Source of the DNA: Streptomyces hokutonensis
GTDB taxonomy: Bacteria; Actinomycetota; Actinomycetes; Streptomycetales; Streptomycetaceae
DNA length: 64,000 nucleotides
Assembly (NCBI RefSeq): GCF_000376565.1
Contig: NZ_BARG01000047.1
Span: forward strand, 186,001-250,000
Direction of reading: 5' to 3'
Part shown: positions 1 through 7,271 of the stretch, piece by piece
Numbering within the stretch: the stretch's first letter is position 1
How the letters are laid out: each line of letters begins with the position of its first letter
Made by a program: the position numbers and the translations under genes
Notes under the pieces: generated by a model
Database searches by the model: none
Told to the model about the DNA's origin: nothing
What the model saw: the letters and a program-made list of their open reading frames with translations, nothing else

Positions 1-908
1 TGCTCCTGCCGGGCGATGTCCTCGGCGACCGCCGCAGGCAACCAGTCGGTGAAGTCCCGCAACGGCCGTCCCGCCAACTCCTGGCACAGCTCGGCCAGTT
101 CGGCCGGGGTCGGCCGGGCGGCCGGGTCGGCGGCCAGTGTGCGTTCCAGGACCGTGCGCAGCGGCTCGGGGTACGAGGTCAGGTCCGGTGGGCGGAACTC
201 GGTGTTGGCGATCTTCGTGGCCAGCGTGATGGCCCCCGAGTCGCCGTACGGATGACGGCCGGTCGCGGCCACGGCGGCGATCAGGCCGAGGGAGAAGACA
301 TCGGCGGCCGGGGTCTGCTCCTGGCCGTTCGCGTGCTCCGGCGACATGAACTGCGGGGTGCCGATGAGCCCGCCGCTGCGGGTGAGCTGGGTGGCGTCGG
401 CGGCCCGCGCGATGCCGAAGTCGATGATCCAGGGACCGTCGGAGCCGACGAGGATGTTGCTCGGCTTCATGTCCCGGTGGATGACACCGGCCTTGTGCAC
501 GGCCTGTAGCGCCTCCGCCGCGCAGCCGGTCAACTGGAGCACGGCGGGCAGCGGGAGCGTCCCGTACCGGGCGAGGACCCGGTCCAGGGCGAGGCCGGGG
601 ACGTAGACGGTGGCGAGCCAGGGCTGTGGCCCGGTGGTGTCGTGGTCGACGACCGGGACGATGTGGTAGCCCTGCACGCGGCGGGCGGCGGCCGCCTCCT
701 GCTCGAAGCGGCGGCGGAACTCCGCGTCCTGGGCGTACTCCCGGCGGATCACCTTCAGGGCGACCGGCTGGTTGCCTCGGGTGCGCGAGAGATAGACGGA
801 CCCCATGCCGCCCTCGCCGATCCGGGCGAGCAGCCGGTAACCGGCCACGTCCTGCGGGTCGTCGGGACCCAGCGGTCTCAAGTGGTCGGTGTTTTCAGCG
901 TTGTTCAC
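1..908 (-). CDS. Serine/threonine protein kinase (Hanks type), 3' end beyond the window
   Basis: This gene encodes a Hanks-type Ser/Thr kinase; the first ~302 residues are visible and the reading frame leaves the window at its left edge. The kinase core is complete: glycine loop GEGGMGSV (about 31-38), ATP-anchoring lysine in VALKVI (Lys52), catalytic loop HRDMKPSN (about 144-151, with Met where Leu is usual), DFG (163-165) and SPEH in place of APE. The GTG at 906-908 is the start because the kinase fold begins shortly after it. Whether a transmembrane segment or sensor domain follows cannot be seen. It is divergent from an FHA-domain gene across ~140 bp. FHA domains bind phosphothreonine, so I infer that the neighbour is a substrate or effector of this kinase. 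Confidence 0.93.
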   Translation of the reverse strand, partial: MNNAENTDHLRPLGPDDPQDVAGYRLLARIGEGGMGSVYLSRTRGNQPVALKVIRREYAQDAEFRRRFEQEAAAARRVQGYHIVPVVDHDTTGPQPWLATVYVPGLALDRVLARYGTLPLPAVLQLTGCAAEALQAVHKAGVIHRDMKPSNILVGSDGPWIIDFGIARAADATQLTRSGGLIGTPQFMSPEHANGQEQTPAADVFSLGLIAAVAATGRHPYGDSGAITLATKIANTEFRPPDLTSYPEPLRTVLERTLAADPAARPTPAELAELCQELAGRPLRDFTDWLPAAVAEDIARQE

Positions 909-1048
909 GATGATCGGCCCCCTCGCCAGGCGAGTGATCGTACCGGCGCAACCCGGTCATCCGGAAGGGTCCGAGGAGATCAAGGAATTACGACGAAATG
1001 CGGGGAGAATCAGGGAAGTTGACGGTCCCGTCGGACGGTGAGGCGTGC

Positions 1049-2194
1049 ATGGAACACTATCTGTCCCCTTCGGCGGAGAGCGCCGACTATCTGCTGGAAC
1101 TCTCCAACGTCGTACGCCAGACCTCCATCGGCCCCCGGGGACCGCGGTCGCTGCGCCGACTCGGGCTCGTCCTGCGGGCGTTGACGGAACTCACCGGGGA
1201 CCCCGACGTCTCCGTCTATCTGGTCGCCGACACCAGTCTGCTGGGCGGGCACCGGGAGTTCGGTGATCCGGCCGAGGTCCGGCGGCTGCGCCGGTGGGTG
1301 GCCGAGGGGCTGGTCGAGGAGGTGGACGACGCCGACGAGCGCGTCCTGGACCTGGCGAGGATGACCGGTACCCGGGTCGTCACCGGGGACCAGTACGTCG
1401 ACCATCGCGTCGAACACCCGTGGATCCAGGGCAACACCTGGCAGTTCCTCAGACCCGAGCCCCGCCCCGACGGCTCGGTCGCCCTCGTGGCCATGGACAT
1501 GGGCGTGCGCACGGAGGCCGAGATCTCCTACCGCATGGAGCTCGCGGCCCTCAAGAAACAGGGCCTGCTCGGCCCGTCCCGCACCCCGCTGACCGAGGTC
1601 GTCATGCGCAACTGGCGCTGCCCGGAACCCCGTTGCACGCTCTACGACGTCCGCAGGGGCGACCGCGTCCTGCTGCCGCGCATGCGACGCGGGGTCCCCA
1701 CCTGCGAACTGCACGGCGCCCCGCTGGCCGACGAGGGGCCGAGGCCCGCCGCCGCCCAGCTCAAGGTCGTCATCGACCGTGTCTGCGTGGCCCGTTACAC
1801 ACTCGACGAGGGCCGCGAGGCGCACGTCGGACGGTTGCCGGGACCCGAGGGCATCGCCCTGCACCGTCTGTTGTCGCCGGAGGTCGCCGCGCGGGTCAGC
1901 CGCCGCCATGTGGCGCTCTCCGCGCGGGGCGGCACGGTCCTGGTCCGTGATGTCAGCACCTACGGGACGCGGATGCGCGGAGCCGGCCGTAGAGGTGTGC
2001 CCGGCCCCTGGGAGACGCTGCCGCCCGGAGTGGACCGGTCCTTCCGACCCGGCGACGAGGTCGAACTCGCCCCCGGTGTCGTCCTGGTCCGCAGCGGCCG
2101 GCGTTTCCCCGCCGAACTAGCCGACGCCTGGCGCACGGAGGCTGGCGGGATCGCCGTACCGCCCACTGCGGCGGCACCTACGCGACGGGCCTGA
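1049..2194 (+). CDS. FHA-domain protein with N-terminal NYN/Zc3h12a-like region and zinc-ribbon-like linker
   Basis: A ~381-residue cytoplasmic protein. The C-terminal third (about 270-340) is an FHA phosphothreonine-binding domain: SRRHVAL, then VRDVSTYGT with the expected Ser/Arg/His and Thr positions. Between roughly 190 and 222 a CxxxxC pair (WRCPEPRC) and CELH could bind zinc. Residues ~10-140 align by eye with Zc3h12a/NYN ribonucleases: an LSNV stretch where those have DGSNV, a VSVYLVAD strand, ADERVLDLA, then VVTGDQYVDH resembling their VSNDxYRD, and a TWQFL strand. The first acidic residue would be Glu rather than Asp, so activity is uncertain. I chose ATG 1049 because GGTGAGG lies at the right distance; an in-frame ATG at 998 would add 17 residues. 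It is divergent from a Ser/Thr kinase. Confidence 0.85.
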   Translation: MEHYLSPSAESADYLLELSNVVRQTSIGPRGPRSLRRLGLVLRALTELTGDPDVSVYLVADTSLLGGHREFGDPAEVRRLRRWVAEGLVEEVDDADERVLDLARMTGTRVVTGDQYVDHRVEHPWIQGNTWQFLRPEPRPDGSVALVAMDMGVRTEAEISYRMELAALKKQGLLGPSRTPLTEVVMRNWRCPEPRCTLYDVRRGDRVLLPRMRRGVPTCELHGAPLADEGPRPAAAQLKVVIDRVCVARYTLDEGREAHVGRLPGPEGIALHRLLSPEVAARVSRRHVALSARGGTVLVRDVSTYGTRMRGAGRRGVPGPWETLPPGVDRSFRPGDEVELAPGVVLVRSGRRFPAELADAWRTEAGGIAVPPTAAAPTRRA

Positions 2195-2202
2195 GCGCGA
2201 AA

Positions 2203-2243
2203 GGGAGTTGGCGGTGCGATACCCGACCGCACCGCCAACTCCC
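2203..2243. terminator. Bidirectional terminator between FHA gene and M1 peptidase
   Basis: A perfect 16-bp inverted repeat (arms 2203-2218 and 2228-2243) has a 9-nt loop. It sits between two converging genes and can end transcription from both. Confidence 0.85.
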
Positions 2244-2248
2244 CTCCG

Positions 2249-4108
2249 TCAGCCGATGATGCGGTGCGTCGTCCAGAACGAGGTCAGGTCCGTGGTCGTC
2301 GCGGCCTGGGCCGCCGCCTTGAACTCGGCCGTGGTCGAGACGCCGTACCAGTGCGAAGTGGCGTAGTCCTTCAGGAGTTTGGCCATCACAGTGTCACCGA
2401 GGGTGCGGCGCAGGTCGTGCAGGGCGCACTTGCCGTAGCCGTAGACGACGGTGGAGTAGCGGGACGAGTGGGCGTCCCAGTAGGCCATCGAGTTGGTGAT
2501 GTTCTCCGCCGACGACGCCCAGGAGACGTTGTTCCAGCAGTTGGTGCCGGTCAGGCCCTGGGCCAGGTCGGTGGCGTAGTCGGTGAACGCCTCGTCCAGC
2601 CAGGGGCTGTTGTACTCGTCGTCGCCGACGATGCCGTAGAACCACTGGTGGCCGATCTCATGGGTGAGGGCCGTGGTGCTGACCAGGTCGAGGACGAAGC
2701 CGGGGTACTCCATGCCGCCGAACCAGAAGTTGTTGTCGATGACGGCGTCCAACTCGCCGTACGGGTAGGCCCCGAAGCGGCCGGCGTGTGCGTCGACCGC
2801 CGACTTGGCGGTGGTGAGCATCGACTGGGCGTTGGCCGAACTGATGCCGGTGACCGAGTAGATGTTGATCGGGGTGCCCGCCGTCGACGTACCGGAGATC
2901 TTGGTGAACGGGCCCGCCGCCCACGCGAAGTCGCGGACCTTGGACGCGGTGGCCGTGGTCACCGTACGGCCGCTGGTGCCGGGGGTGTCGACCGAGGCGC
3001 CGGTGGCCGGGACCAGCAGGGTGCTCGGGTGGTCCAGGGTCACCTTGAAGTCGGCGGCCAGGGAGTAGAAGGACTCGCCGTTGTTCGTGTACGGGTCCAG
3101 GTGCCAGCCCGAACCGTCCTTGATCGCGAGGACCGGCAGCGCGTTGCCGATCATGCTGAACGCGCCGTCGTAGCCGAACCGGTCCGCGCCGCTCGGGACG
3201 GTGATCCCCAAGTCGAAGCCGATCGTGGTGGATTGACCCTGTGCGAGCGGGGTCGGCAGCGCGATCTGGAGGGCCGTGCAGGCGACCGAGAGGGCGCCCG
3301 CGGTGCCGCCGGTGACGTTCGTGACGGTGATCGGCGGGGCGGTGCAGGTGCCGTGGTAGTTGTCCCACAGCCGCAGGTACACCTCGGTCAGCGGGGTCGC
3401 CGACGCGTTGGTGAAGGTCGTGCTCTCGTGGCCGGTCCACACCGTGCCGGCGGTGTTGCTGCTCAGGCTCACGGTGTACGCCGGGGCGGCCGGCGTGCGC
3501 GTCGAGTCGGCCGGCGGGGCCGTGTCGCCCGAGGTGTTGAGGGCGATGTCGTCGACGACGAAGCTCGTCTGGAGGCTGGAGTCCTCCACGCCGGAGAAGG
3601 CGAGGCTCACGGTCTGGCCGGCGAACGACGACACGTCGAACGACTTCTGGACGTAGCCGGTGGCCTTGTTCAGGTTCGAGTACGTCGCGAGGGTCGTGCT
3701 GCCGATCTTCGCCGTGAGCTTGTCGTACGCGGTCGACGAGGTCGTCTCGGCGGTGTCGATGTGCAGCCAGAAGGTGAGCGTCGCGCTGGCGCAGCCGGAC
3801 GGGATCGTCACGCTCTGGGACAGCGTGTCGGTGTGCGTGCCGCCGGTGCCGTCCAGCCAGGCGAAGCTGGTGCCGGCGTGGGCGCTCTGCCCGGTGCGGC
3901 TGGTGATGACGGTCGTCGAGGACTGGGTCCAGGACGAAGTGCCGCTCTCGAAGCCGCCGTTGGCGACCACCTGCGCCGGGGTGCAGGCGGCGGCCACGGG
4001 GGCCGCGGACGGTGCCGCGGCGGCCGGGGTGACGGGGAGCGACAGGGCGGCCACTGCCGCGACGGCGAAGACGCCGGCGGCCAGGGCCTTGTGGGGGGTC
4101 GGTCTCAC
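2249..4108 (-). CDS. Secreted M1-family zinc metallopeptidase with N-terminal carbohydrate-binding-like domain
   Basis: A ~619-residue secreted aminopeptidase-like enzyme. The start is GTG 4106-4108, preceded by AAGGAG at 4115-4120 six bases away; the longer in-frame extension upstream is not coding. A signal peptide follows (basic start, hydrophobic core, Ala-rich cleavage region). Residues ~45-180 form a jelly-roll-like domain (NGGFESG start, VVDDI end) typical of secreted binding modules. The M1 catalytic part carries a GAMEN-like FGGMEYP, HEIGH near residue 480 and a zinc-ligand Glu in WLDEAF, giving HEXXH-X18-E. Compared with PepN-type enzymes it lacks the long C-terminal helical domain, as in other short secreted M1 proteins. 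It probably acts outside the cell on peptides. The substrate is unknown. Confidence 0.92.
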   Translation of the reverse strand: MRPTPHKALAAGVFAVAAVAALSLPVTPAAAAPSAAPVAAACTPAQVVANGGFESGTSSWTQSSTTVITSRTGQSAHAGTSFAWLDGTGGTHTDTLSQSVTIPSGCASATLTFWLHIDTAETTSSTAYDKLTAKIGSTTLATYSNLNKATGYVQKSFDVSSFAGQTVSLAFSGVEDSSLQTSFVVDDIALNTSGDTAPPADSTRTPAAPAYTVSLSSNTAGTVWTGHESTTFTNASATPLTEVYLRLWDNYHGTCTAPPITVTNVTGGTAGALSVACTALQIALPTPLAQGQSTTIGFDLGITVPSGADRFGYDGAFSMIGNALPVLAIKDGSGWHLDPYTNNGESFYSLAADFKVTLDHPSTLLVPATGASVDTPGTSGRTVTTATASKVRDFAWAAGPFTKISGTSTAGTPINIYSVTGISSANAQSMLTTAKSAVDAHAGRFGAYPYGELDAVIDNNFWFGGMEYPGFVLDLVSTTALTHEIGHQWFYGIVGDDEYNSPWLDEAFTDYATDLAQGLTGTNCWNNVSWASSAENITNSMAYWDAHSSRYSTVVYGYGKCALHDLRRTLGDTVMAKLLKDYATSHWYGVSTTAEFKAAAQAATTTDLTSFWTTHRIIG

Positions 4109-4237
4109 ACGGAACTCCTTATACGGCGGCCGGGATCCCGGCCTGCTCGGTGGCCGCCCGGCCGGACTGGGTGTGCCGGTGGGTGGCCTCGGGAACGCGC
4201 GTAGCTGGTGCGTGATCGCGGGGGAAGCTTCGCAGAT

Positions 4238-4346
4238 TTGACCGGGCCATGCCATAAAAAGAAGGAAGTGTGCGCATGAAGTGGAGGAAGGTGCGAACGA
4301 GGGCCGGAGGGTGCCGTACGTAGGCCCACGTTGACCGGGCCATGCC
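4238..4346. repeat. Two direct 16-bp repeats upstream of pit operon
   Basis: The sequence TTGACCGGGCCATGCC occurs at 4238-4253 and again, identical, at 4331-4346, 93 bp apart. Both lie in the gene-free stretch 4109-4400 between the divergent M1 peptidase and the pit operon. No ordinary gene is evident there. The repeat could be an operator or paired promoter element. It does not look like the classical GTTCACC-type PHO box, although the second copy runs into TTGGCC repeats at ~11-bp spacing. Confidence 0.7.
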
Positions 4347-4400
4347 TGGATTTGGCCTCCGGTTGGCCGAATGTACGCCTTCGATTGCTTCCATCGAGCG

Positions 4401-5555
4401 ATGGACCACATCACGTTCCTCGTGGCGGTCGTCATCGTCACGGCCTTGGCCTTCGACTTCACCAACGGATTCCACGACACCGCCAACGCGATGGCGACGT
4501 CCATCGCCACCGGGGCGCTGAAGCCCAAGACGGCGGTTCTGATCAGTGGAGCTCTCAACATCGTCGGCGCCTTCCTCTCCACGGAAGTCGCCAAGACGAT
4601 CTCCGGCGGCATCGTCGACGACACCCTGGTCACGCCGGGGATGATCTTCGCGGGGCTCGTCGGGGCGATCCTCTGGAATCTCCTGACCTGGCTGCTCGGG
4701 CTCCCGTCCAGCTCCTCGCACGCCCTCTTCGGTGGCCTGATCGGTGCCGTCTGGGTCGGCGCGGGCTCCAACGGGGTCCACTTCGACAAGGTCGTGGAGA
4801 AGATCCTGATCCCCGCGGTGGCCTCCCCGCTCGTGGCCGGAATCGCCGCTCTCCTCGCCACCTACCTGGCCTACAAGATCACCGCACGGGCCCGCAAGGA
4901 ATCGGTCACCAAGGGCTTCCGGCTCGGCCAGATCGCCTCGGCCTCGCTGGTCTCCCTCGCACACGGCACGAACGACGCCCAGAAGACGATGGGCGTCATC
5001 ACCCTGACCCTGATCTCCGTGGGCGCGCTCGGCCACGACGCCGGTCCGCCGGTGTGGGTCATCGCCTCGGCGGGACTCGCGATCGGCCTCGGCACCTACA
5101 TCGGCGGCTGGCGCATCATCCGCACGATGGGCAAGGGCCTCACCGACATCCAGTCCCCGCAGGGCTTCGCCGCCGAGGCCGCCTCCACCACCGTCATCCT
5201 CACCTCCGCCCACCTCGGCTTCGCGCTCTCCACCACCCAGGTCTGCTCCGGCGGCATCCTGGGCGCGGGCCTCGGCCGGCGCCTCGCCGAGGTCCGCTGG
5301 GGCACCGCGGGCCGCATGGTCATCGCCTGGCTGGTCACCCTCCCGGCCGCCGCCGCGGTCGGCGGTCTGTCCGCGACCGTCGTCAAGCACGGCGGCAACC
5401 TCGGTACGGCCCTGATCGCGCTGATCGCCGCCGCCGTGGCCGGATTCATCGTGATCGCCTCGCGCCGCAACCCCGTGCACGCCGACAACGTCAACGAGAC
5501 CCACGAGGTCACCATCCGCGGCGGCGCGTCCACCGACGTCCGTACGGCCGCCTGA
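4401..5555 (+). CDS. pit: Low-affinity inorganic phosphate transporter (Pit family)
   Basis: A ~384-residue integral membrane protein of the PitA/PiT family that imports phosphate as a metal-phosphate complex with protons. The N-terminus carries the family signature FDFTNGFHDTANAMAT, and the second half repeats it as SLAHGTNDAQKTMG, the usual internal duplication. Multiple hydrophobic segments span the whole length. The family start MDHITF is used (ATG 4401), with only a weak GAG upstream; an in-frame ATG at 4371 would add ten residues with no membrane or family character. The following small membrane protein and PPK2 gene are 17 and ~50 bp apart on the same strand, so the three probably form an operon for phosphate uptake and polyphosphate metabolism. 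Confidence 0.95.
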   Translation: MDHITFLVAVVIVTALAFDFTNGFHDTANAMATSIATGALKPKTAVLISGALNIVGAFLSTEVAKTISGGIVDDTLVTPGMIFAGLVGAILWNLLTWLLGLPSSSSHALFGGLIGAVWVGAGSNGVHFDKVVEKILIPAVASPLVAGIAALLATYLAYKITARARKESVTKGFRLGQIASASLVSLAHGTNDAQKTMGVITLTLISVGALGHDAGPPVWVIASAGLAIGLGTYIGGWRIIRTMGKGLTDIQSPQGFAAEAASTTVILTSAHLGFALSTTQVCSGGILGAGLGRRLAEVRWGTAGRMVIAWLVTLPAAAAVGGLSATVVKHGGNLGTALIALIAAAVAGFIVIASRRNPVHADNVNETHEVTIRGGASTDVRTAA

Positions 5556-5572
5556 ATCAAGGGAGTTGAGCC

Positions 5573-5806
5573 ATGAGCCTGGACTGGAACGCCCTCGGCG
5601 AGGTCTTCGCGGTGAGTGTCGGAGTGACCGTAGGCGTGGTCGTCGTCTTCGCGCTGGGGGTGCTCGGCATCGCCCAGGTCGAGACCGCCCGCGAACAGGA
5701 CGGCGGCACCCACGCGCTCGGATTTGCCCAGGCGGGGTTGTGCTTTCTCGCCTGCGCGGCTGTCGTGGCATACGGCATATATCTCATCGTGCCGCAGTTC
5801 CACTGA
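5573..5806 (+). CDS. Small two-span membrane protein of the pit operon
   Basis: A 77-residue protein with two predicted membrane helices (about 10-33 and 50-72) joined by a short polar loop (QVETAREQDGG). GGGAG upstream of ATG 5573 is a good ribosome site. It lies 17 bp after pit and just before PPK2. I do not recognise a named family. The position suggests an accessory or regulatory subunit of the phosphate transporter, but nothing in the sequence proves this. Confidence 0.8.
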   Translation: MSLDWNALGEVFAVSVGVTVGVVVVFALGVLGIAQVETAREQDGGTHALGFAQAGLCFLACAAVVAYGIYLIVPQFH

Positions 5807-5856
5807 ATACCGCCGATGCCACTGATCAACCGAACACCATCGAGAAGGAGGCCGGG

Positions 5857-6747
5857 ATGACTGAGCTGTTGTCGGGGCTGCGCGTCGACTACACGGACCA
5901 GGACGACCCGGTGCTGATCCGGCCCGACGGCAGCCCGGTGGACACCTGGCGCGAGAACTACCCGTACGAACAGCGCATGGAGCGCAAGGAGTACGACTGG
6001 CACAAGCGGCTCCAGCAGATCGAACTGCTGAAGCTGCAGCGCTGGATCAAGGAGACCGGACGCCGGCTCGTCATCGTCTGCGAGGGACGGGACGCGGCCG
6101 GCAAGGGCGGCACCATCAAGCGGTTCACCGAGCACCTGAACCCGCGCGGCGCCCGCGTGGTCGCCCTGGAGAAGCCGAGCGAGCGCGAGAGCGGGCAGTG
6201 GTACTTCCAGCGCTACGTCCAGCATCTGCCGACCGCCGGCGAGATCGTGCTGTTCGACCGGTCCTGGTACAACCGGGCCGGCGTGGAGCGCGTGATGGGG
6301 TTCTGCTCCGAGGACGAGTACCGCCGCTTCATGCGCCAGGCCCCGCTGTTCGAGCGGATGCTGGCGGACGACGGCATCGACCTGATCAAATTCTGGTTCT
6401 CCGTCTCACAGGGTGAACAGCGCACCCGTTTCACGATCCGCCAGGTGGATCCCGTACGGCAGTGGAAGCTCAGCCCGATGGATCTGGCCTCGCTGGACCG
6501 CTGGGACGACTACACCGCCGCCAAGGTCGCCATGTTCCGGGAGACCGACACCGAGCATGCCCCCTGGACCGTGGTGAAGAGCAACGACAAGAAGCGCGCC
6601 CGCGTCGAGGCCATGCGCAGCGTGCTGGCCCGCTTCGACTACGCCGACAAGGACGACGAGGTCGTCGGCAGCCCCGACCCACGCATCGTGGGCGCGGCGG
6701 CCACCCTGCTGGAGGCGGGGGAGGACGACACGGCGGCGGTGTTCTAG
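5857..6747 (+). CDS. ppk2: Polyphosphate kinase 2 (PPK2)
   Basis: A ~296-residue cytoplasmic enzyme of the PPK2 family, which transfers phosphate between polyphosphate and nucleotides (typically GDP/ADP to GTP/ATP, or the reverse). Seen directly are the Walker A-type loop EGRDAAGKGG (about 76-85), the FDRSWYNR Walker B/lid motif near residue 133, and KFWFSVS and DRWDDYTAAK downstream. Its length fits a single-domain class I PPK2. ATG 5857 has AAGGAGG five bases upstream, so the longer upstream frame is rejected. Being third in the pit operon, it probably links imported phosphate to the polyphosphate store. Nucleotide preference cannot be read from the sequence. Confidence 0.93.
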   Translation: MTELLSGLRVDYTDQDDPVLIRPDGSPVDTWRENYPYEQRMERKEYDWHKRLQQIELLKLQRWIKETGRRLVIVCEGRDAAGKGGTIKRFTEHLNPRGARVVALEKPSERESGQWYFQRYVQHLPTAGEIVLFDRSWYNRAGVERVMGFCSEDEYRRFMRQAPLFERMLADDGIDLIKFWFSVSQGEQRTRFTIRQVDPVRQWKLSPMDLASLDRWDDYTAAKVAMFRETDTEHAPWTVVKSNDKKRARVEAMRSVLARFDYADKDDEVVGSPDPRIVGAAATLLEAGEDDTAAVF

Positions 6748-6753
6748 GGGCGA

Positions 6754-6767
6754 GGTCCTTTTGGACC
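6754..6767. terminator. Short hairpin after ppk2
   Basis: GGTCC-TTTT-GGACC forms a 5-bp stem directly after the ppk2 stop, before the converging gene. It is weak and may act only as a partial terminator. Confidence 0.4.
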
Positions 6768-6771
6768 GGTC

Positions 6772-7158
6772 CTAGTCGCCGTCCCGCGGCACCAGTGTCA
6801 CCCGGTGGAAGTTGCAGCCGGTCATGGGCGGGTTCCCGGAAGGGGGCCCGCCCGCATGTGCCTTGAGGGCGACGCTGACCAGGCTCAGCAGCAGGTCGAC
6901 GTCCGTCTCGCAGTCCAGGTGGACCGTCACCCAGCGGGAACCCGGGATGATCCGGATCGCCGTCGACTCGCTGAGATCATGATGGAACCGGAGGATGGCC
7001 CCGACGGTGAGATGCAGGTCCACATCGTGGTCGGAGTGGAAATGCACGATCTCGCTGTGGACGGACCGCAGCGCCCGCCCCGTGCCGCAGCTGGCCGGGC
7101 CCGGACTGAGGTCGGGCCAGCCTGTCAGTCGCTGCATGGCTCTCTCGGCCAGGGTCAT
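6772..7158 (-). CDS. DUF5519 (luciferase-domain) family protein
   Basis: A 128-residue protein resembling the small actinobacterial 'luciferase family' DUF5519 proteins. The features are an R-S-V-H-S-E-I-V-H-F core, a DVDLHLTVG strand, a hydrophobic ILRFHHDL helix, SRWVTVHLDCETDVDLLLSLV, and a conserved tail. These proteins have no established enzymatic role, and despite the label no flavin site is visible. The gene is downstream of the aminotransferase on the same strand, but a strong hairpin separates the two. ATG at 7156-7158 is the only plausible start. Confidence 0.7.
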   Translation of the reverse strand: MTLAERAMQRLTGWPDLSPGPASCGTGRALRSVHSEIVHFHSDHDVDLHLTVGAILRFHHDLSESTAIRIIPGSRWVTVHLDCETDVDLLLSLVSVALKAHAGGPPSGNPPMTGCNFHRVTLVPRDGD

Positions 7159-7221
7159 GTCCCCATCGTGGACTGCTCACCGCTTCGCAACCAGAGGTTG
7201 AGCGATTTGTAACCGTGGCGT

Positions 7222-7263
7222 GAGGTACCGCACACCTCTGGAGCATCAGGTGTGCGGTGCCTC
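7222..7263 (-). terminator. Terminator of the aminotransferase gene
   Basis: A 16-bp inverted repeat with a single G-U-type mismatch (arms 7222-7237 and 7248-7263) and a 10-nt loop lies just after the aminotransferase stop codon. Confidence 0.8.
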
Positions 7264-7271
7264 GCACCGGG

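Noticed and set aside
4276..4323. A 15-codon frame (MKWRKVRT...) with an AAGGAAG upstream, between the direct repeats
   Set aside because: It is too short to support as a gene or leader peptide, and has no attenuator-like hairpin after it.
4109..4861. Long N-terminal extension of the M1 peptidase reading frame
   Set aside because: The signal peptide begins at GTG 4108 with AAGGAG upstream. The extension runs opposite the pit gene and is a GC-bias shadow.
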